Positions 18,754-28,826 of a stretch of DNA of 59,668 bases are shown in pieces. Below the pieces are notes generated by a model, which searched no databases, was not told the DNA's origin, and saw nothing but the letters and a program-made list of their open reading frames with translations. Source of the stretch: Acidimicrobiales bacterium (GTDB lineage: Bacteria; Actinomycetota; Acidimicrobiia; Acidimicrobiales; AC-14); assembly GCA_025463925.1 (NCBI GenBank), contig JAODBK010000064.1:1-59668 (forward strand), written 5' to 3'. The number at the start of each line of letters is the position of its first letter. Position 1 is the stretch's first letter. A program made the position numbers and the translations under genes.

Positions 18754-19620
18754 ATGGCCAGGATCGCCGACCTGCTCGCTGCCGGTCCGACGTACTCGTT
18801 CGAGTTCTTCCCGCCGAAGAACGACACCGAGCAGGCCACGCTCGTGCGCACCCTCCGCGAGCTCGAGCCCCTCGAGCCGTCGTTCGTCTCGGTGACGTAC
18901 CGGGGCGGGCGCGCCAGCCGGCAGCGGACGTACGACCTGGTCGTCGGCATGTTGAAGACCACTGCGCTGACGCCGATGGCCCATCTCACCTGCGTCGCCC
19001 ACACCCGCCTCGAGCTGGCCGAGATCCTCGTCGACTTCCGGAAGGCCGGCATCGAGAACGTGCTGGCGCTCGGCGGCGACCCGGTGAGCGAGCCCGACCT
19101 GCCCGAGGCCGAGCTGCGCTTCGCCGACGAGCTGGTCGAGCTGGCCCACGCCATCGGCGGGTTCTCGATCGGCGTCGCCGCCCACCCCGAGCTGCACCCG
19201 CGCTCGAACGGCGACCGCGCCGCCGACCGGGCCCGCCTCGCGGCCAAGCTGCGGCGAGCGGACTTCGCGATCACGCAGTTCTTCTTCCGCGTCGACGACT
19301 ACCTCGGGCTGGTGGACGACCTGCGCCGCGAGGGCGTCGACAAGCCGGTGCTGCCGGGCATCATGCCCATCACCAACCTGCGGTCGGCGCAGCGCATGGC
19401 CGAGCTCTCGGGCTGCGCGGTGCCGGCCGAGGTGGTGGCCCGGGTGGAAGCCGTCGCCGACGACGCCGACGCGGTGTGGCGCGTCGGCGTCGAGATGGCG
19501 ACCGAGCTGTGCCAAGGCCTCATGGCCGAGGGCGCGCCGGGACTGCACTTCTACACACTCAACCGCTCGACCGCGACGCGCGAGATCTACGCCAACCTCG
19601 GGCTGGCCCCGGCTGCCTGA
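18754..19620 (+). CDS. metF: Methylenetetrahydrofolate reductase
   Basis: MetF reduces 5,10-methylene-THF to 5-methyl-THF for methionine synthesis. The N-terminus [11 protein letters not shown] carries the catalytic glutamate; SVTYRGGR, the LALGGDP flavin-binding loop, [23 protein letters not shown] and a C-terminal [10 protein letters not shown] complete the FAD TIM-barrel pattern. Length 288 aa is normal for the bacterial enzyme. It lies 7 nt after folD, which makes its substrate. Confidence 0.95.
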   Translation: MARIADLLAAGPTYSFEFFPPKNDTEQATLVRTLRELEPLEPSFVSVTYRGGRASRQRTYDLVVGMLKTTALTPMAHLTCVAHTRLELAEILVDFRKAGIENVLALGGDPVSEPDLPEAELRFADELVELAHAIGGFSIGVAAHPELHPRSNGDRAADRARLAAKLRRADFAITQFFFRVDDYLGLVDDLRREGVDKPVLPGIMPITNLRSAQRMAELSGCAVPAEVVARVEAVADDADAVWRVGVEMATELCQGLMAEGAPGLHFYTLNRSTATREIYANLGLAPAA

Positions 19621-19627
19621 TCGTCCG

Positions 19628-19633
19628 TAGGCT
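19628..19633 (+). promoter_or_regulatory. -10 element TAGGCT before icd
   Basis: TAGGCT ends 7 nt before the ATG at 19641, just after the metF stop; the usual leaderless geometry. Confidence 0.45.
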
Positions 19634-19640
19634 CCGGCCC

Positions 19641-20837
19641 ATGGCCGACAAGATCACCATGGCAGCCGACGGCGCCCTCACCGTTTCCGACGAGCCGATC
19701 ATCCCGTTCATCGAGGGCGACGGCACCGGCGTCGACATCTGGCCGGCCGCGCAACGGGTGATGGACGCGGCCGCGGCGAAGCACGGCAAGAAGATCGCGT
19801 GGAAGGAAGTGCTCGCCGGCGAGAAGGCCTACAACGAGACCGGCGACTGGCTGCCGCAAGAGACGGTCGACACCTTCAAGGAGTACCTGATCGGCATCAA
19901 GGGCCCGCTGACGACGCCGATCGGCGGCGGCATCCGCAGCCTCAACGTGGCCCTTCGCCAGCTGCTCGACCTCTACGTCTGCCTGCGCCCGGTCCGTTGG
20001 TTCCACGGCGTGCCGTCGCCGGTGAAGCATCCCGAGAAGGTCGACATGGTGATCTTCCGCGAGAACACCGAGGACATCTACGCCGGCCTCGAGGTCGAGG
20101 AGGGCACGCCCGAGGCCAAGAAGCTGATCGAGCTGCTGAAGGCCGAGCTGGGTTGGGAGATCCGGCCGGACTCGGGCGTCGGCATCAAGCCCATCTCCGA
20201 GACGGGTTCCAAGCGGCTCATCCGCGCCGCCATCGAGTACGCGGTCAGCCACGGCCGCAAGAGCGTCACCCTCGTGCACAAGGGCAACATCCAGAAGTTC
20301 ACCGAGGGCGCGTTCCGCAATTGGGGCTACGAGCTGACCCGCGACGAGTTCGCCGACGTGGCGGTGGGCTGGGACGACTGCGACGGCAAGCCGGGCGACA
20401 AGGTCCTCGTGAAGGACGCCATTGCCGACATCACGCTGCAGCAGGTCCTCACCCGGCCCGACGAGTTCGACGTCATCGCGACCACCAACCTCAACGGCGA
20501 CTACCTGTCCGACGCGCTGGCCGCGCAAGTCGGCGGCATCGGCATCGCGCCGGGCGGCAACATCAACTACGTCACGGGCCACGGGATCTTCGAGGCGACC
20601 CACGGCACCGCGCCCAAGTACGCCGGTCAGGACAAGGTCAACCCGGGCTCGGTGCTCCTCTCCGGGGTGATGATGTTCGAGCACCTCGGCTGGCTCGACG
20701 CCGCAGCCGACATCGTGCGGGCGCTCGAGGCGACGATCGCCGACAAGATCGTCACCTACGACTTCGCCCGGCTGATGGACGGCGCCACCGAGGTCAAGAC
20801 GAGCGAGTTCGCATCGGCGATCATCGAGCGGCTGTAA
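19641..20837 (+). CDS. icd: Isocitrate dehydrogenase (NADP-type)
   Basis: It converts isocitrate to 2-oxoglutarate and CO2. The E. coli-like signature [13 protein letters not shown] (with the phosphorylatable-position serine), [49 protein letters not shown] and [13 protein letters not shown] are all present. Length 398 aa; shorter than the E. coli enzyme (416) but complete. The start ATG 19641 was chosen because the -10 element immediately precedes it and the family N-terminus (MADKITM) then fits. mdh follows 15 nt later. Confidence 0.95.
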   Translation: MADKITMAADGALTVSDEPIIPFIEGDGTGVDIWPAAQRVMDAAAAKHGKKIAWKEVLAGEKAYNETGDWLPQETVDTFKEYLIGIKGPLTTPIGGGIRSLNVALRQLLDLYVCLRPVRWFHGVPSPVKHPEKVDMVIFRENTEDIYAGLEVEEGTPEAKKLIELLKAELGWEIRPDSGVGIKPISETGSKRLIRAAIEYAVSHGRKSVTLVHKGNIQKFTEGAFRNWGYELTRDEFADVAVGWDDCDGKPGDKVLVKDAIADITLQQVLTRPDEFDVIATTNLNGDYLSDALAAQVGGIGIAPGGNINYVTGHGIFEATHGTAPKYAGQDKVNPGSVLLSGVMMFEHLGWLDAAADIVRALEATIADKIVTYDFARLMDGATEVKTSEFASAIIERL

Positions 20838-20852
20838 GGGGAGAATCCGATC

Positions 20853-21850
<998 letters not shown>

Positions 21851-21854
<4 letters not shown>

Positions 21855-22363
21855 CCTTCGGCATCGACTCCCCGATCGGCGGTCTGCTGGTCGAGGTGGG
21901 GCCGGCCGGAGTGCGCTCGATCGACTTCCTCGCGCCCGGCGAGCCCGTCGACGACGAACGCTCGAAGGCGACCGACGCAATCGCGTCGCGGCTGCGCGCC
22001 TACTTCGACGGCGATGTCGATGCCCTCGACGCCATCCCGGTGGACCTCGACGGTCAGCCGCCGTTCCGGCGAGTCGTGCTGGCGACGTTGCGCGAGGTCC
22101 GCGGCGGTGACGTCGTCAGTTACGGGGAACTGGCGGCGCTGGCCGGCCGGCACGGCAGTCGCGTGCCGCGCGCCGTCGGGCAGGCGGTCGGCCGCAACCC
22201 GGTGCCGATCGTCGTGCCGTGTCACCGCGTCGTCGCGGCCGACGGCAGCCTCGGGGGCTATGGCCTCGGGCTCGACCGGAAGCGCTGGCTGCTGAAGCAC
22301 GAGGGCGTGCCCGACCGTCCCGGCGGTTGGGTCGCGCGCCGGTCGGGCGTCACGCCGCGCTGA
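21851..22363 (+). CDS. ogt: Methylated-DNA--[protein]-cysteine S-methyltransferase
   Basis: This suicide repair protein removes alkyl groups from O6 of guanine. The acceptor cysteine is C124 in [19 protein letters not shown], and the helix-turn-helix segment [22 protein letters not shown] with its arginine finger precedes it. Length 170 aa corresponds to Ogt without the Ada regulatory domain. It is coupled to mdh through a GTGA overlap, an unexplained partnership, and converges on the J-domain gene 6 bp away. Confidence 0.94.
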
Positions 22364-22369
22364 GGAGCG

Positions 22370-22861
22370 TCAACGCCCGAGTCGCGCCAGCCGGCGGTCG
22401 CGGCGGAGCACGAACAGCGGCATCACGAGGAACGACGCGCCGGCGACGGGCAGCAGCACGACCGCCAGCACCCAGAACACCTTCAGCGCCGAGACGAGCG
22501 AGAACGAGAAGCACGCCGCGGCCAGGACAAGCAGGGCCACCGGCACCATGACGAGGTGGTCGCCGGGCGTCCTCGCCGGGCGCGGCGGCCGGTCGGGCTC
22601 GTGCATGAACGCGATGTGCGCGGCATCCGCGGATCCGGTCGGCCGTGGTTGCGGGACCCCGATGCCGAGCTCGGCGTCGTAGGCGCGGCGCCGCGCCGGA
22701 TCGCTCAGCACCGCCCACGCGCCGTTGATCGCTTGCATGGTGCCGGTGTCGCGCACCTCACCGAGATCGGGATGATGGCGCCGCGCCATCGCGTGGTACG
22801 CCCGCCGGATCTCGTCCGCGCCGGCGGACGCCCCGACCCCCAGGACCTCGTAGTGCGTCAC
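22370..22861 (-). CDS. J-domain (DnaJ-like) membrane protein
   Basis: The N-terminal J domain (about 1-66) has the essential HPD motif in RRHHPDLGE and the typical THYEVLGVGASAGADEIRRAYH start. A proline-rich linker follows, then two hydrophobic segments (about 104-125 and 128-150) and a basic tail. It lacks the G/F and zinc-finger regions of true DnaJ, so it would bring DnaK to the membrane rather than bind clients itself. The start is GTG 22861. It faces away from the plus-strand gene at 22899 across a 37-bp gap. Confidence 0.8.
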   Translation of the reverse strand: MTHYEVLGVGASAGADEIRRAYHAMARRHHPDLGEVRDTGTMQAINGAWAVLSDPARRRAYDAELGIGVPQPRPTGSADAAHIAFMHEPDRPPRPARTPGDHLVMVPVALLVLAAACFSFSLVSALKVFWVLAVVLLPVAGASFLVMPLFVLRRDRRLARLGR

Positions 22862-22886
22862 CGGCCATCATCATTGCCGAGACCGT

Positions 22887-22892
22887 TACCAT
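22887..22892 (+). promoter_or_regulatory. -10 element TACCAT before the gene at 22899
   Basis: TACCAT ends 6 nt before the ATG at 22899, inside the 37-bp divergent gap. Confidence 0.45.
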
Positions 22893-22898
22893 CCGGCG

Positions 22899-23807
22899 AT
22901 GGACGACCGGGACGAGCTCCGGCACCCACCCGGCGCCGAACCGTTCTGGAGCGAGTCGTGGTACTTCGACTTCGCCACTCCTGACGGACGCCTCGGTGGG
23001 TACCTGCGGCTCGGCATCATCCCGTCGTTCGGACGGGCGTGGTGGTGGGCCTGCCTCGTCGGCCAGGACCGCCCGCTGGTCGTCGTGCGCGATCACGACG
23101 TCGCGATTCCGGCGGCCGGCCTCGAGATCCGGGGCGAGGGCCTGTGGGCCGACCTCATCTGCGAGACCCCGTGGGATCACTGGAGCGTCGGCCTCGAGGC
23201 GTTCGCCGTCGCGCTCGACGACCCGGCGGACGCGTACCGCGGCGAGTGGGGCGACCGCGTCGCGCTCGGCTTCGACCTGGAGTGGGAGGCGCGGGCCGCG
23301 CCGTACGCGTACCCGGCGGGCATCACGCGCTACGAGGTGCCCTGCCGGGTGCACGGCGAGGTGCTGGTCGGGTCGGAGCGGCTGGCGATCGACGCCATCG
23401 GCGAGCGCGACCACTCGTGGGGCGGGCGCGATTGGTGGGGCACGCCCGGGTGGTGTTGGACCGCCGGCCAGATGGCCGACGGCTCGGCGTTCCACGCGGT
23501 GGCGCCGACCGGCTCGACCCTCTCGCCCGGCTTCGTCCTCGACCCGGGCGCCGACCAGGTGCGGGAGATCGACCTGGACGGTGGCTTCCGCGTCGACACC
23601 GTTCTCGGAGCGGAGGACCTGCCGGTCACGGCGACGATGTCGCTCGCCGGCGTCACCATGGACGTCGCGCCGGTCGCGCACGCGCCGGTGCTGCTCGAAG
23701 CACCCGACGGCCGGATCAGCCGCTTCCCCCGTTCGCTCTGCCGGTTCACGTCGACCGACTCGACCGGCGTCGGCTGGACCGAGTGGCTCCAGCCCGGCGT
23801 CCGCTGA
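22899..23807 (+). CDS. Lipocalin-like / CrtC-like (DUF7064-type) hypothetical protein
   Basis: 302 aa, rich in Trp, Gly and Asp, with alternating beta-strand patterns and no signal peptide. The central motif GERDHSWGGRDWWGTPGW is characteristic of a family related to the carotenoid hydratase CrtC and AttH-like double-lipocalin folds. Members bind or modify hydrophobic substrates; the activity is unknown in most cases. The lone gene has its own -10 element and faces a minus-strand gene. I assign fold similarity only. Confidence 0.6.
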   Translation: MDDRDELRHPPGAEPFWSESWYFDFATPDGRLGGYLRLGIIPSFGRAWWWACLVGQDRPLVVVRDHDVAIPAAGLEIRGEGLWADLICETPWDHWSVGLEAFAVALDDPADAYRGEWGDRVALGFDLEWEARAAPYAYPAGITRYEVPCRVHGEVLVGSERLAIDAIGERDHSWGGRDWWGTPGWCWTAGQMADGSAFHAVAPTGSTLSPGFVLDPGADQVREIDLDGGFRVDTVLGAEDLPVTATMSLAGVTMDVAPVAHAPVLLEAPDGRISRFPRSLCRFTSTDSTGVGWTEWLQPGVR

Positions 23808-23822
23808 CCTCCCGAAAGGGCG

Positions 23823-25082
23823 CTAGCCCGACCAGGAGCGTCGGGCCAACGAGGGGGAGAGGCGGAACTGCGGGGCGTCGCGGATGGCGTCCCACACCTC
23901 CTGGTCCGCGTGCTGCCACGACCAGAACGAGACGCCGGGCGCGCCCTGCGCGGCCGCGGTCGCCATGAAGCGGGACAGCTCGTCCCGGGTGGGGACACCC
24001 GGCCGGCCGCCCTCGGCGGCGCCGTCGTAGGCCTGGCCCACCGGGATGATCGGCTTGCCGAACGGTGCGAGATCGCGCATGGCGCCGGCCACGTCCGAGT
24101 CGGGTTGGCGGTTCAGCCAATAGACCATCGGGGCGACGGCGTCGAAGTGGGCGAGGATCTTGTCGTACGGGTACTTCACCTCGACGGTGTGCGCCGACGG
24201 GCGCGGCGTCACCGCGATGAGCGGATAGTTCTTCGGGATGTACTTGCGCAGCACCGCGCCGTAGGTGTCGGCCGACGCGGTGGTGAGGTACGTGCCCTCC
24301 GACGGCGTCTCGATGTCGGCGGCGAACCCGTCGATGGATTGCCCGTTCGGAGCCCGGAACGTGATGGCGGCCAGCGCGCGGTTCACGTCACTCGGCCAGT
24401 CGAGGAGGCGCGGGAAGTCCCAGCCGAACACCTTGATGTTGGCGGCGTGCGCGACCGGGATGAGCTGGGCGAGGAACGGCGCGCCGTTGAACCCGTCCCA
24501 GGACGACCCGATGCGCACGTAGACGTGGGTGAGGCCGACCGCCTTGGCGCGGGCGACGATGGCGACCGGGTCGCCGCCGTCCGACTTGTCCGGGAGCCAG
24601 ATCCACATGCCCTTGCCGACCGGCAGGTCGGGCCGGACGCCTTGGACGTACGTCGGCAGCTTGGGGACCGGCTTCGGTGCGACGGGCTTCACGACGGACT
24701 TCGGAGCCGAGGTGGTCGACGGATGCTTGGGCACGGTCTTCTTGGAGTGGTACGCCTCGGCCGCGGGATGGTCGGTCGGCGCCGGGACCGCCGCGCCGGC
24801 GCGCGCCAGGCGCACCGTCACCCGACCGGTGGGCCGGGCCTGAAACGCCGCGGCCGCGGTGCCGAAGGTGGCGAGGACGAACGCCGCCATGGCGCACGCC
24901 GCGAGCGACCGGCGCGAGGCGCGGACCCATGCGGCGTCGACGCGGGCGGCGTCGGCCCAGGGCGGGAGCGGGAACGCCGGTCGGGCCGCTTGGCGCTCGA
25001 TGCGGCCGGCGGCGGCGCGCAGCAGCGCGACGAGGCGCAGCAGCACGCGTCGGATGATCTGGTGAAGAAGGCTGTCGTGCAT
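23823..25082 (-). CDS. Membrane-anchored TIM-barrel (glycoside-hydrolase-like) protein
   Basis: About 419 aa from ATG 25082. A basic N-terminal region is followed by one membrane segment (about 64-85, AACAMAAFVLATFGTAAAAF). A Pro/Lys/Thr-rich linker (about 85-145) then leads to an external domain. The domain begins GKGMWIWLPDKSDGG and contains LTHVYVRIGSSWDGF, KVFGWDFPRL, IDGFAADIETP, FDAVAPMVYWLNRQ and GVSFWSWQHAD, a spacing typical of TIM-barrel glycosidase-like domains with acidic residues at strand ends. The substrate is unknown; a peptidoglycan or surface polysaccharide role is inference. The first 12 codons of the longer frame (start 25118) look non-coding. Confidence 0.65.
   Translation of the reverse strand: MHDSLLHQIIRRVLLRLVALLRAAAGRIERQAARPAFPLPPWADAARVDAAWVRASRRSLAACAMAAFVLATFGTAAAAFQARPTGRVTVRLARAGAAVPAPTDHPAAEAYHSKKTVPKHPSTTSAPKSVVKPVAPKPVPKLPTYVQGVRPDLPVGKGMWIWLPDKSDGGDPVAIVARAKAVGLTHVYVRIGSSWDGFNGAPFLAQLIPVAHAANIKVFGWDFPRLLDWPSDVNRALAAITFRAPNGQSIDGFAADIETPSEGTYLTTASADTYGAVLRKYIPKNYPLIAVTPRPSAHTVEVKYPYDKILAHFDAVAPMVYWLNRQPDSDVAGAMRDLAPFGKPIIPVGQAYDGAAEGGRPGVPTRDELSRFMATAAAQGAPGVSFWSWQHADQEVWDAIRDAPQFRLSPSLARRSWSG
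23826..23846. terminator. 7-bp hairpin at convergent gene ends
   Basis: GCCCGAC (23826-23832) pairs with GTCGGGC (23840-23846) around a 7-nt loop, at the very 3' end of the minus-strand TIM-barrel gene and 19 bp after the plus-strand stop at 23807. No U-tract follows, as is common for high-GC terminators. Confidence 0.4.
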
Positions 25083-25242
25083 ATGTGCGGTTCCACCCCC
25101 CGATGGAGACCGCCACAACGCACGGGAGTGCTGCCGGGCGACCGACCTCCGGGTCGTTCGTCGGGGCCGAAGGATACGGCCAACGACATGCCTATCGGTG
25201 GTTGGTCGCGAGAAATGAGCTGATTGACCGGGTTTCCGTGGC

Positions 25243-26331
25243 TCAGCGCTGCGGATCGGTGATCACGCTGCGGATCACCTCGCCGGCCTCCATGGCCCGG
25301 AACGCGTCGTTGACCTCGCCGAGAGCGATCCGCCGGCTGACCATGTGGCCGAGATCCAGGCGCCCGTTCTCGGCCAGGCTGACGAACCTCGGGAAGTCGC
25401 GGTGCACCTGGGCGGATCCGTAGACGCAGCCCAGCAGCCGCTTCTCGTCGTAGAACAGCCCGAAGGCCGAGAACGTCACCTCGGCGTCCCACGACGGCAT
25501 CCCGACGATCGTCGTCGTGCCGCCTCGCCGGGTCATCGCGTAGGCCTGGTTCATCGTCTCGGGCCGGCCGAGGACCTCGAAACCGAAATCGGCGCCGCGC
25601 CCGCCGGTGAGCTGCTGCACCTGCGCGACGGGGTCACCGTCGGCCGGATCGACGAGATCGGTCGCGCCGAAGTCGACCGCCGCCGTGCGCTTCAGCTCGA
25701 CCGGGTCGACGGCGATGATCCGGGCGGCCCCGGCGATGCGTGCGCCCTGGATCACCGACTGGCCGACACCGCCGCAGCCGATCACGGCCACGATGGACCC
25801 GGGCTCGACCCGGGCGGTGTTCAGCGCCGCGCCCACGCCGGTGGTCACGCCGCACCCGATCAGCGCCAGTTGCTCGTCGGGAAGGTCGGTCTCGACCTTC
25901 ACCAGCGCGGACTCGTGCACCGTCATCTGGTCGGCGAACGTGCCGAGGCCGGAGAACGCGGTGAGCGCCGAGCCGTCGTCGCGCGTCGCCTTCGCCGTCA
26001 TCATCCCGTCCATGCCGTGCTCGCAGAGGTGCGTCCGGTCGCGGACGCAGTAGAAGCACCGGCCGCACGCCGGCACGAACGCGGCGATCACCCGGTCACC
26101 CGGCTGCACGCGGGTGACCGCGCTCCCGACGGACTCGACGGCGCCGGCGCCCTCGTGCCCGAGGATGACCGGCGGCGGGATCGGGAGGTGCCCGTGAGCC
26201 AGCGACAGGTCGCTGCGGCACACGCCGCTGGCGCCGACGCGGACGACTGCGTCGTACGGACCGGGGTCGGTCGGCGTGAGCTTCTCCACCGACAGCGGTT
26301 CGTCGACTCCGACGAATACGGCAGCGCGCAT
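25243..26331 (-). CDS. Zinc-dependent alcohol dehydrogenase (class III-like MDR)
   Basis: A 362-aa medium-chain dehydrogenase. Catalytic zinc ligands are C38 (GVCRSD) and H59-E60 (GHEGAGAV), with the class-III style GCGVTTGVGAALNTA cysteine as third ligand. The structural zinc site has four cysteines, C89, C92, C95 and C103. The nucleotide loop is VIGCGGVGQSVIQGA. The fold and GCGV segment resemble formaldehyde/mycothiol- or benzyl-alcohol-type enzymes, but the substrate is not determined. Its ATG follows the sdhB stop by 21 nt with AGGGGGA as ribosome-binding site, so it is probably expressed with sdhAB. Confidence 0.88.
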   Translation of the reverse strand: MRAAVFVGVDEPLSVEKLTPTDPGPYDAVVRVGASGVCRSDLSLAHGHLPIPPPVILGHEGAGAVESVGSAVTRVQPGDRVIAAFVPACGRCFYCVRDRTHLCEHGMDGMMTAKATRDDGSALTAFSGLGTFADQMTVHESALVKVETDLPDEQLALIGCGVTTGVGAALNTARVEPGSIVAVIGCGGVGQSVIQGARIAGAARIIAVDPVELKRTAAVDFGATDLVDPADGDPVAQVQQLTGGRGADFGFEVLGRPETMNQAYAMTRRGGTTTIVGMPSWDAEVTFSAFGLFYDEKRLLGCVYGSAQVHRDFPRFVSLAENGRLDLGHMVSRRIALGEVNDAFRAMEAGEVIRSVITDPQR

Positions 26332-26352
26332 TGGTTCCCCCTGAGATCTCGC

Positions 26353-27057
26353 CTAGACGCGGTTGTACAGAATCGCTCGCTTCACTTCCTCGATCGCCTG
26401 CGTGACCTTGATGCCGCGCGGGCAGGCCTCGGAGCAGTTGAACGCGGTGCGGCAGCGCCAGACGCCGGAGCGCTGGTTCAAGATGTCGAGCCGCTCGGTC
26501 GCGGCTTCGTCACGCGAGTCGAAGATGAAGCGGTGGGCGTTGACGATGGCGGCCGGGCCGACGTACGACGAGTTGCCCCAGTACACCGGGCACGACGTCG
26601 TGCAGGCTGCGCAGAGGATGCACTTGGTGGTGTCGTCGAAGCGCTCGCGGTCCTCGGTCGACTGAAGGCGCTCCTTGTAACCGGGGTCGGTGCCGTTGAT
26701 GAGGTACGGCAGCACGGCGCGGTACTGCGCGAAGAACGGCTCCATGTCGACCAGCAGATCCTTGACGACCGGCAGGCCGCGGATCGGCTCGAGCGTCACC
26801 TTGTGGCCGACCTCGTTGATCAGCGTGGTGCACGCGAGCTTGTTCTCGCCGTTGATGACCATGGCGTCGGACCCGCAGACACCGTGGGCGCACGAGCGGC
26901 GGAAGGTCAAGGTGCCGTCCTGGTGCCACTTGACCTCGTGCAGCGCGTCCAGGACCCGGTCGCTCTCTTCCATGTCCACCGAATAGGACTCCCAGTGCGG
27001 CTTGGTGTCCTGCTCGGGGTTGAACCGCTTGATGCGCAGCTCGACGCTGACGGCCAC
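26353..27057 (-). CDS. sdhB: Succinate dehydrogenase iron-sulfur subunit
   Basis: 234 aa. The [2Fe-2S] site has C56, C61 and C76, with aspartate D64 at the position where many homologues have a fourth cysteine; E. coli SdhB also has Asp there. C146/C149/C152 plus C212 fit the [4Fe-4S] cluster and C156/C202/C208 the [3Fe-4S] cluster. SdhB passes electrons from SdhA to the quinone site. GTG 27057 lies 5 nt after the sdhA stop. No sdhC or sdhD anchor gene adjoins the pair. Confidence 0.96.
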   Translation of the reverse strand: MAVSVELRIKRFNPEQDTKPHWESYSVDMEESDRVLDALHEVKWHQDGTLTFRRSCAHGVCGSDAMVINGENKLACTTLINEVGHKVTLEPIRGLPVVKDLLVDMEPFFAQYRAVLPYLINGTDPGYKERLQSTEDRERFDDTTKCILCAACTTSCPVYWGNSSYVGPAAIVNAHRFIFDSRDEAATERLDILNQRSGVWRCRTAFNCSEACPRGIKVTQAIEEVKRAILYNRV

Positions 27058-27062
27058 CGGTC

Positions 27063-28811
27063 TCAGTACTTCCTCTCCATGGGCTGGTACTTGCCGCCGA
27101 CGACCGGCTTGTGGGCCAGCCGGACCCCGCCACTCTCGGTGCGGTAGGCGAGGGTGTGCTTCATCCAGTTGGCGTCGTCGCGGGTGGGGTGGTCGTCGCG
27201 GAAATGAGCGCCACGACTCTCGGTCCGGGCCAACGCGCCCTCCACGAGGGTGTCGGCCAGGTCGATGAGGAAGCCCAGCTCGATGGCCTCGGTGAGGTCG
27301 TAGTTGTACTTCTCGCCCTTGTCCTGGATCGAGACCTTCTCGTACCGGCCCTTGAGCTCGGTCAACGTCTGTCGCATCGAGCTCAGGCTCTCGTCGGTGC
27401 GGAACACCGACGCCTTGTCCATCATCTCCTCTTGCAGGACCGTGCGGATGTCGGCGACGTTCTCGCCGCCGCTGCCGACCTTCATTCGCTCGATCAGGCC
27501 GCGGGTCTCTTCCTCGACCCCTTTCGGCAGGTCGGGCATGGCCGCCTTCCGCACGAACTCGGCCATGGCGGCACCGCCGCGCCGGCCGAACACGACGATG
27601 TCGAGCAGCGAGTTGGTGCCGAGCCGGTTGGCGCCGTGCACGGACACGCACGCGCACTCGCCGGCGGCGTACAGGCCGGCCATGACGGTGTTGAGCTCGT
27701 CGACGATCACTTCGCCGTTGACGTTGGTGGGGATGCCGCCCATGGCGTAGTGCGCCGTCGGCTGGATGGGGATCTGCGCGGTCTTGGGCTCGATGCCCAT
27801 GTAGGTGCGTACGAACTCGGTGATGTCGGGCAGCTTCTCGTCGATCTGCTCCGGCGGGAGGTGGGTGAGGTCGAGGTGGACGTAATCCTTGTTCGGGCCG
27901 ATGCCCCGGCCCTCGCGGATCTCGGTGAGCATGGCCCGGCTCACCATGTCTCGCGGCGCCAGGTCCTTGACGGTCGGCGCGTAGCGCTCCATGAAGCGCT
28001 CGTTGCTGTTGTTGCGCAGGATGCCGCCTTCGCCGCGCGCCGCTTCCGACAGCAGGATGCCCAGCTTGTAGATGCCCGTGGGGTGGAACTGGAAGAACTC
28101 CATGTCCTGCATCGGGATGCCGCGCCGGTAGAGCAGCCCGGGCCCGTCGCCGGTGAGGCTGTGGGCGTTGGACGACACCTTGAACATCTTGCCGAAGCCG
28201 CCGCTGGCGAACAGCACCGCCTTGGTGTTGAAGACGTGCAGGTCGCCGCTGGCCATCTCGTACGCGATGACGCCGGCGACGCGGCCGTCGGCGAACGCGA
28301 CGTCGAGCACCTGGTACTCGTTGAAGAAGTTGACGTCGCGCGCCACGCACTGCTGGTACAGCGTCTGCAGGATCATGTGACCGGTGCGGTCGGCCGCGTA
28401 GCACGCTCGTCGCACCGGCGCCTCACCGTGGTTGCGGGTGTGGCCGCCGAACCGTCGCTGGTCGATCTTGCCTTCTGGCGTGCGGTTGAACGGGAGCCCG
28501 TAGTGCTCGAGCTCGATGACCGCGTCCACCGCCTCGCGGCACATGATCTCGATGGCCGGCTGGTCGCCCAGGTAGTCCGACCCCTTCACGGTGTCGAACG
28601 CGTGCCATTCCCACGAGTCCTCTTCGACGTTGGCGAGGGCGGCGCACATGCCGCCCTGGGCGGCGCCGGTGTGCGACCGGGTGGGGTACAGCTTGGTGAG
28701 CACCGCGGTGCGGCACTTGCCGGCGGTCTCGATGGCCGCTCGCAGGCCGGCGCCGCCGGCGCCCACGATCACCGCGTCGTACGTGTGGTGGTGCACGTTC
28801 ACGAGGCGCAT
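27063..28811 (-). CDS. sdhA: Succinate dehydrogenase flavoprotein subunit
   Basis: The FAD-binding loop VIVGAGGAGLRAA, the covalent-flavin histidine H47 in TRSHTGAAQGG, the active-site FQFHPTGI, and HYAMGGIPTNVNGEV and the C-terminal TESRGAHFRDDHP are all present; 582 aa is normal. SdhA oxidises succinate to fumarate. It starts only 15 nt after the GH2 glycosidase stop, with GACAGG before ATG, so a polycistronic message with that unrelated gene is likely unless a promoter is hidden in the gene's 3' end. Confidence 0.96.
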   Translation of the reverse strand: MRLVNVHHHTYDAVIVGAGGAGLRAAIETAGKCRTAVLTKLYPTRSHTGAAQGGMCAALANVEEDSWEWHAFDTVKGSDYLGDQPAIEIMCREAVDAVIELEHYGLPFNRTPEGKIDQRRFGGHTRNHGEAPVRRACYAADRTGHMILQTLYQQCVARDVNFFNEYQVLDVAFADGRVAGVIAYEMASGDLHVFNTKAVLFASGGFGKMFKVSSNAHSLTGDGPGLLYRRGIPMQDMEFFQFHPTGIYKLGILLSEAARGEGGILRNNSNERFMERYAPTVKDLAPRDMVSRAMLTEIREGRGIGPNKDYVHLDLTHLPPEQIDEKLPDITEFVRTYMGIEPKTAQIPIQPTAHYAMGGIPTNVNGEVIVDELNTVMAGLYAAGECACVSVHGANRLGTNSLLDIVVFGRRGGAAMAEFVRKAAMPDLPKGVEEETRGLIERMKVGSGGENVADIRTVLQEEMMDKASVFRTDESLSSMRQTLTELKGRYEKVSIQDKGEKYNYDLTEAIELGFLIDLADTLVEGALARTESRGAHFRDDHPTRDDANWMKHTLAYRTESGGVRLAHKPVVGGKYQPMERKY

Positions 28812-28826
28812 CCTGTCACCGGCCTG

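Noticed and set aside
25083-25242. Riboswitch or structured leader before the TIM-barrel gene
   Set aside because: About 160 nt of relatively AT-richer sequence with a possible minus-strand TATCCT, but no known riboswitch core (for example c-di-AMP) could be recognised.
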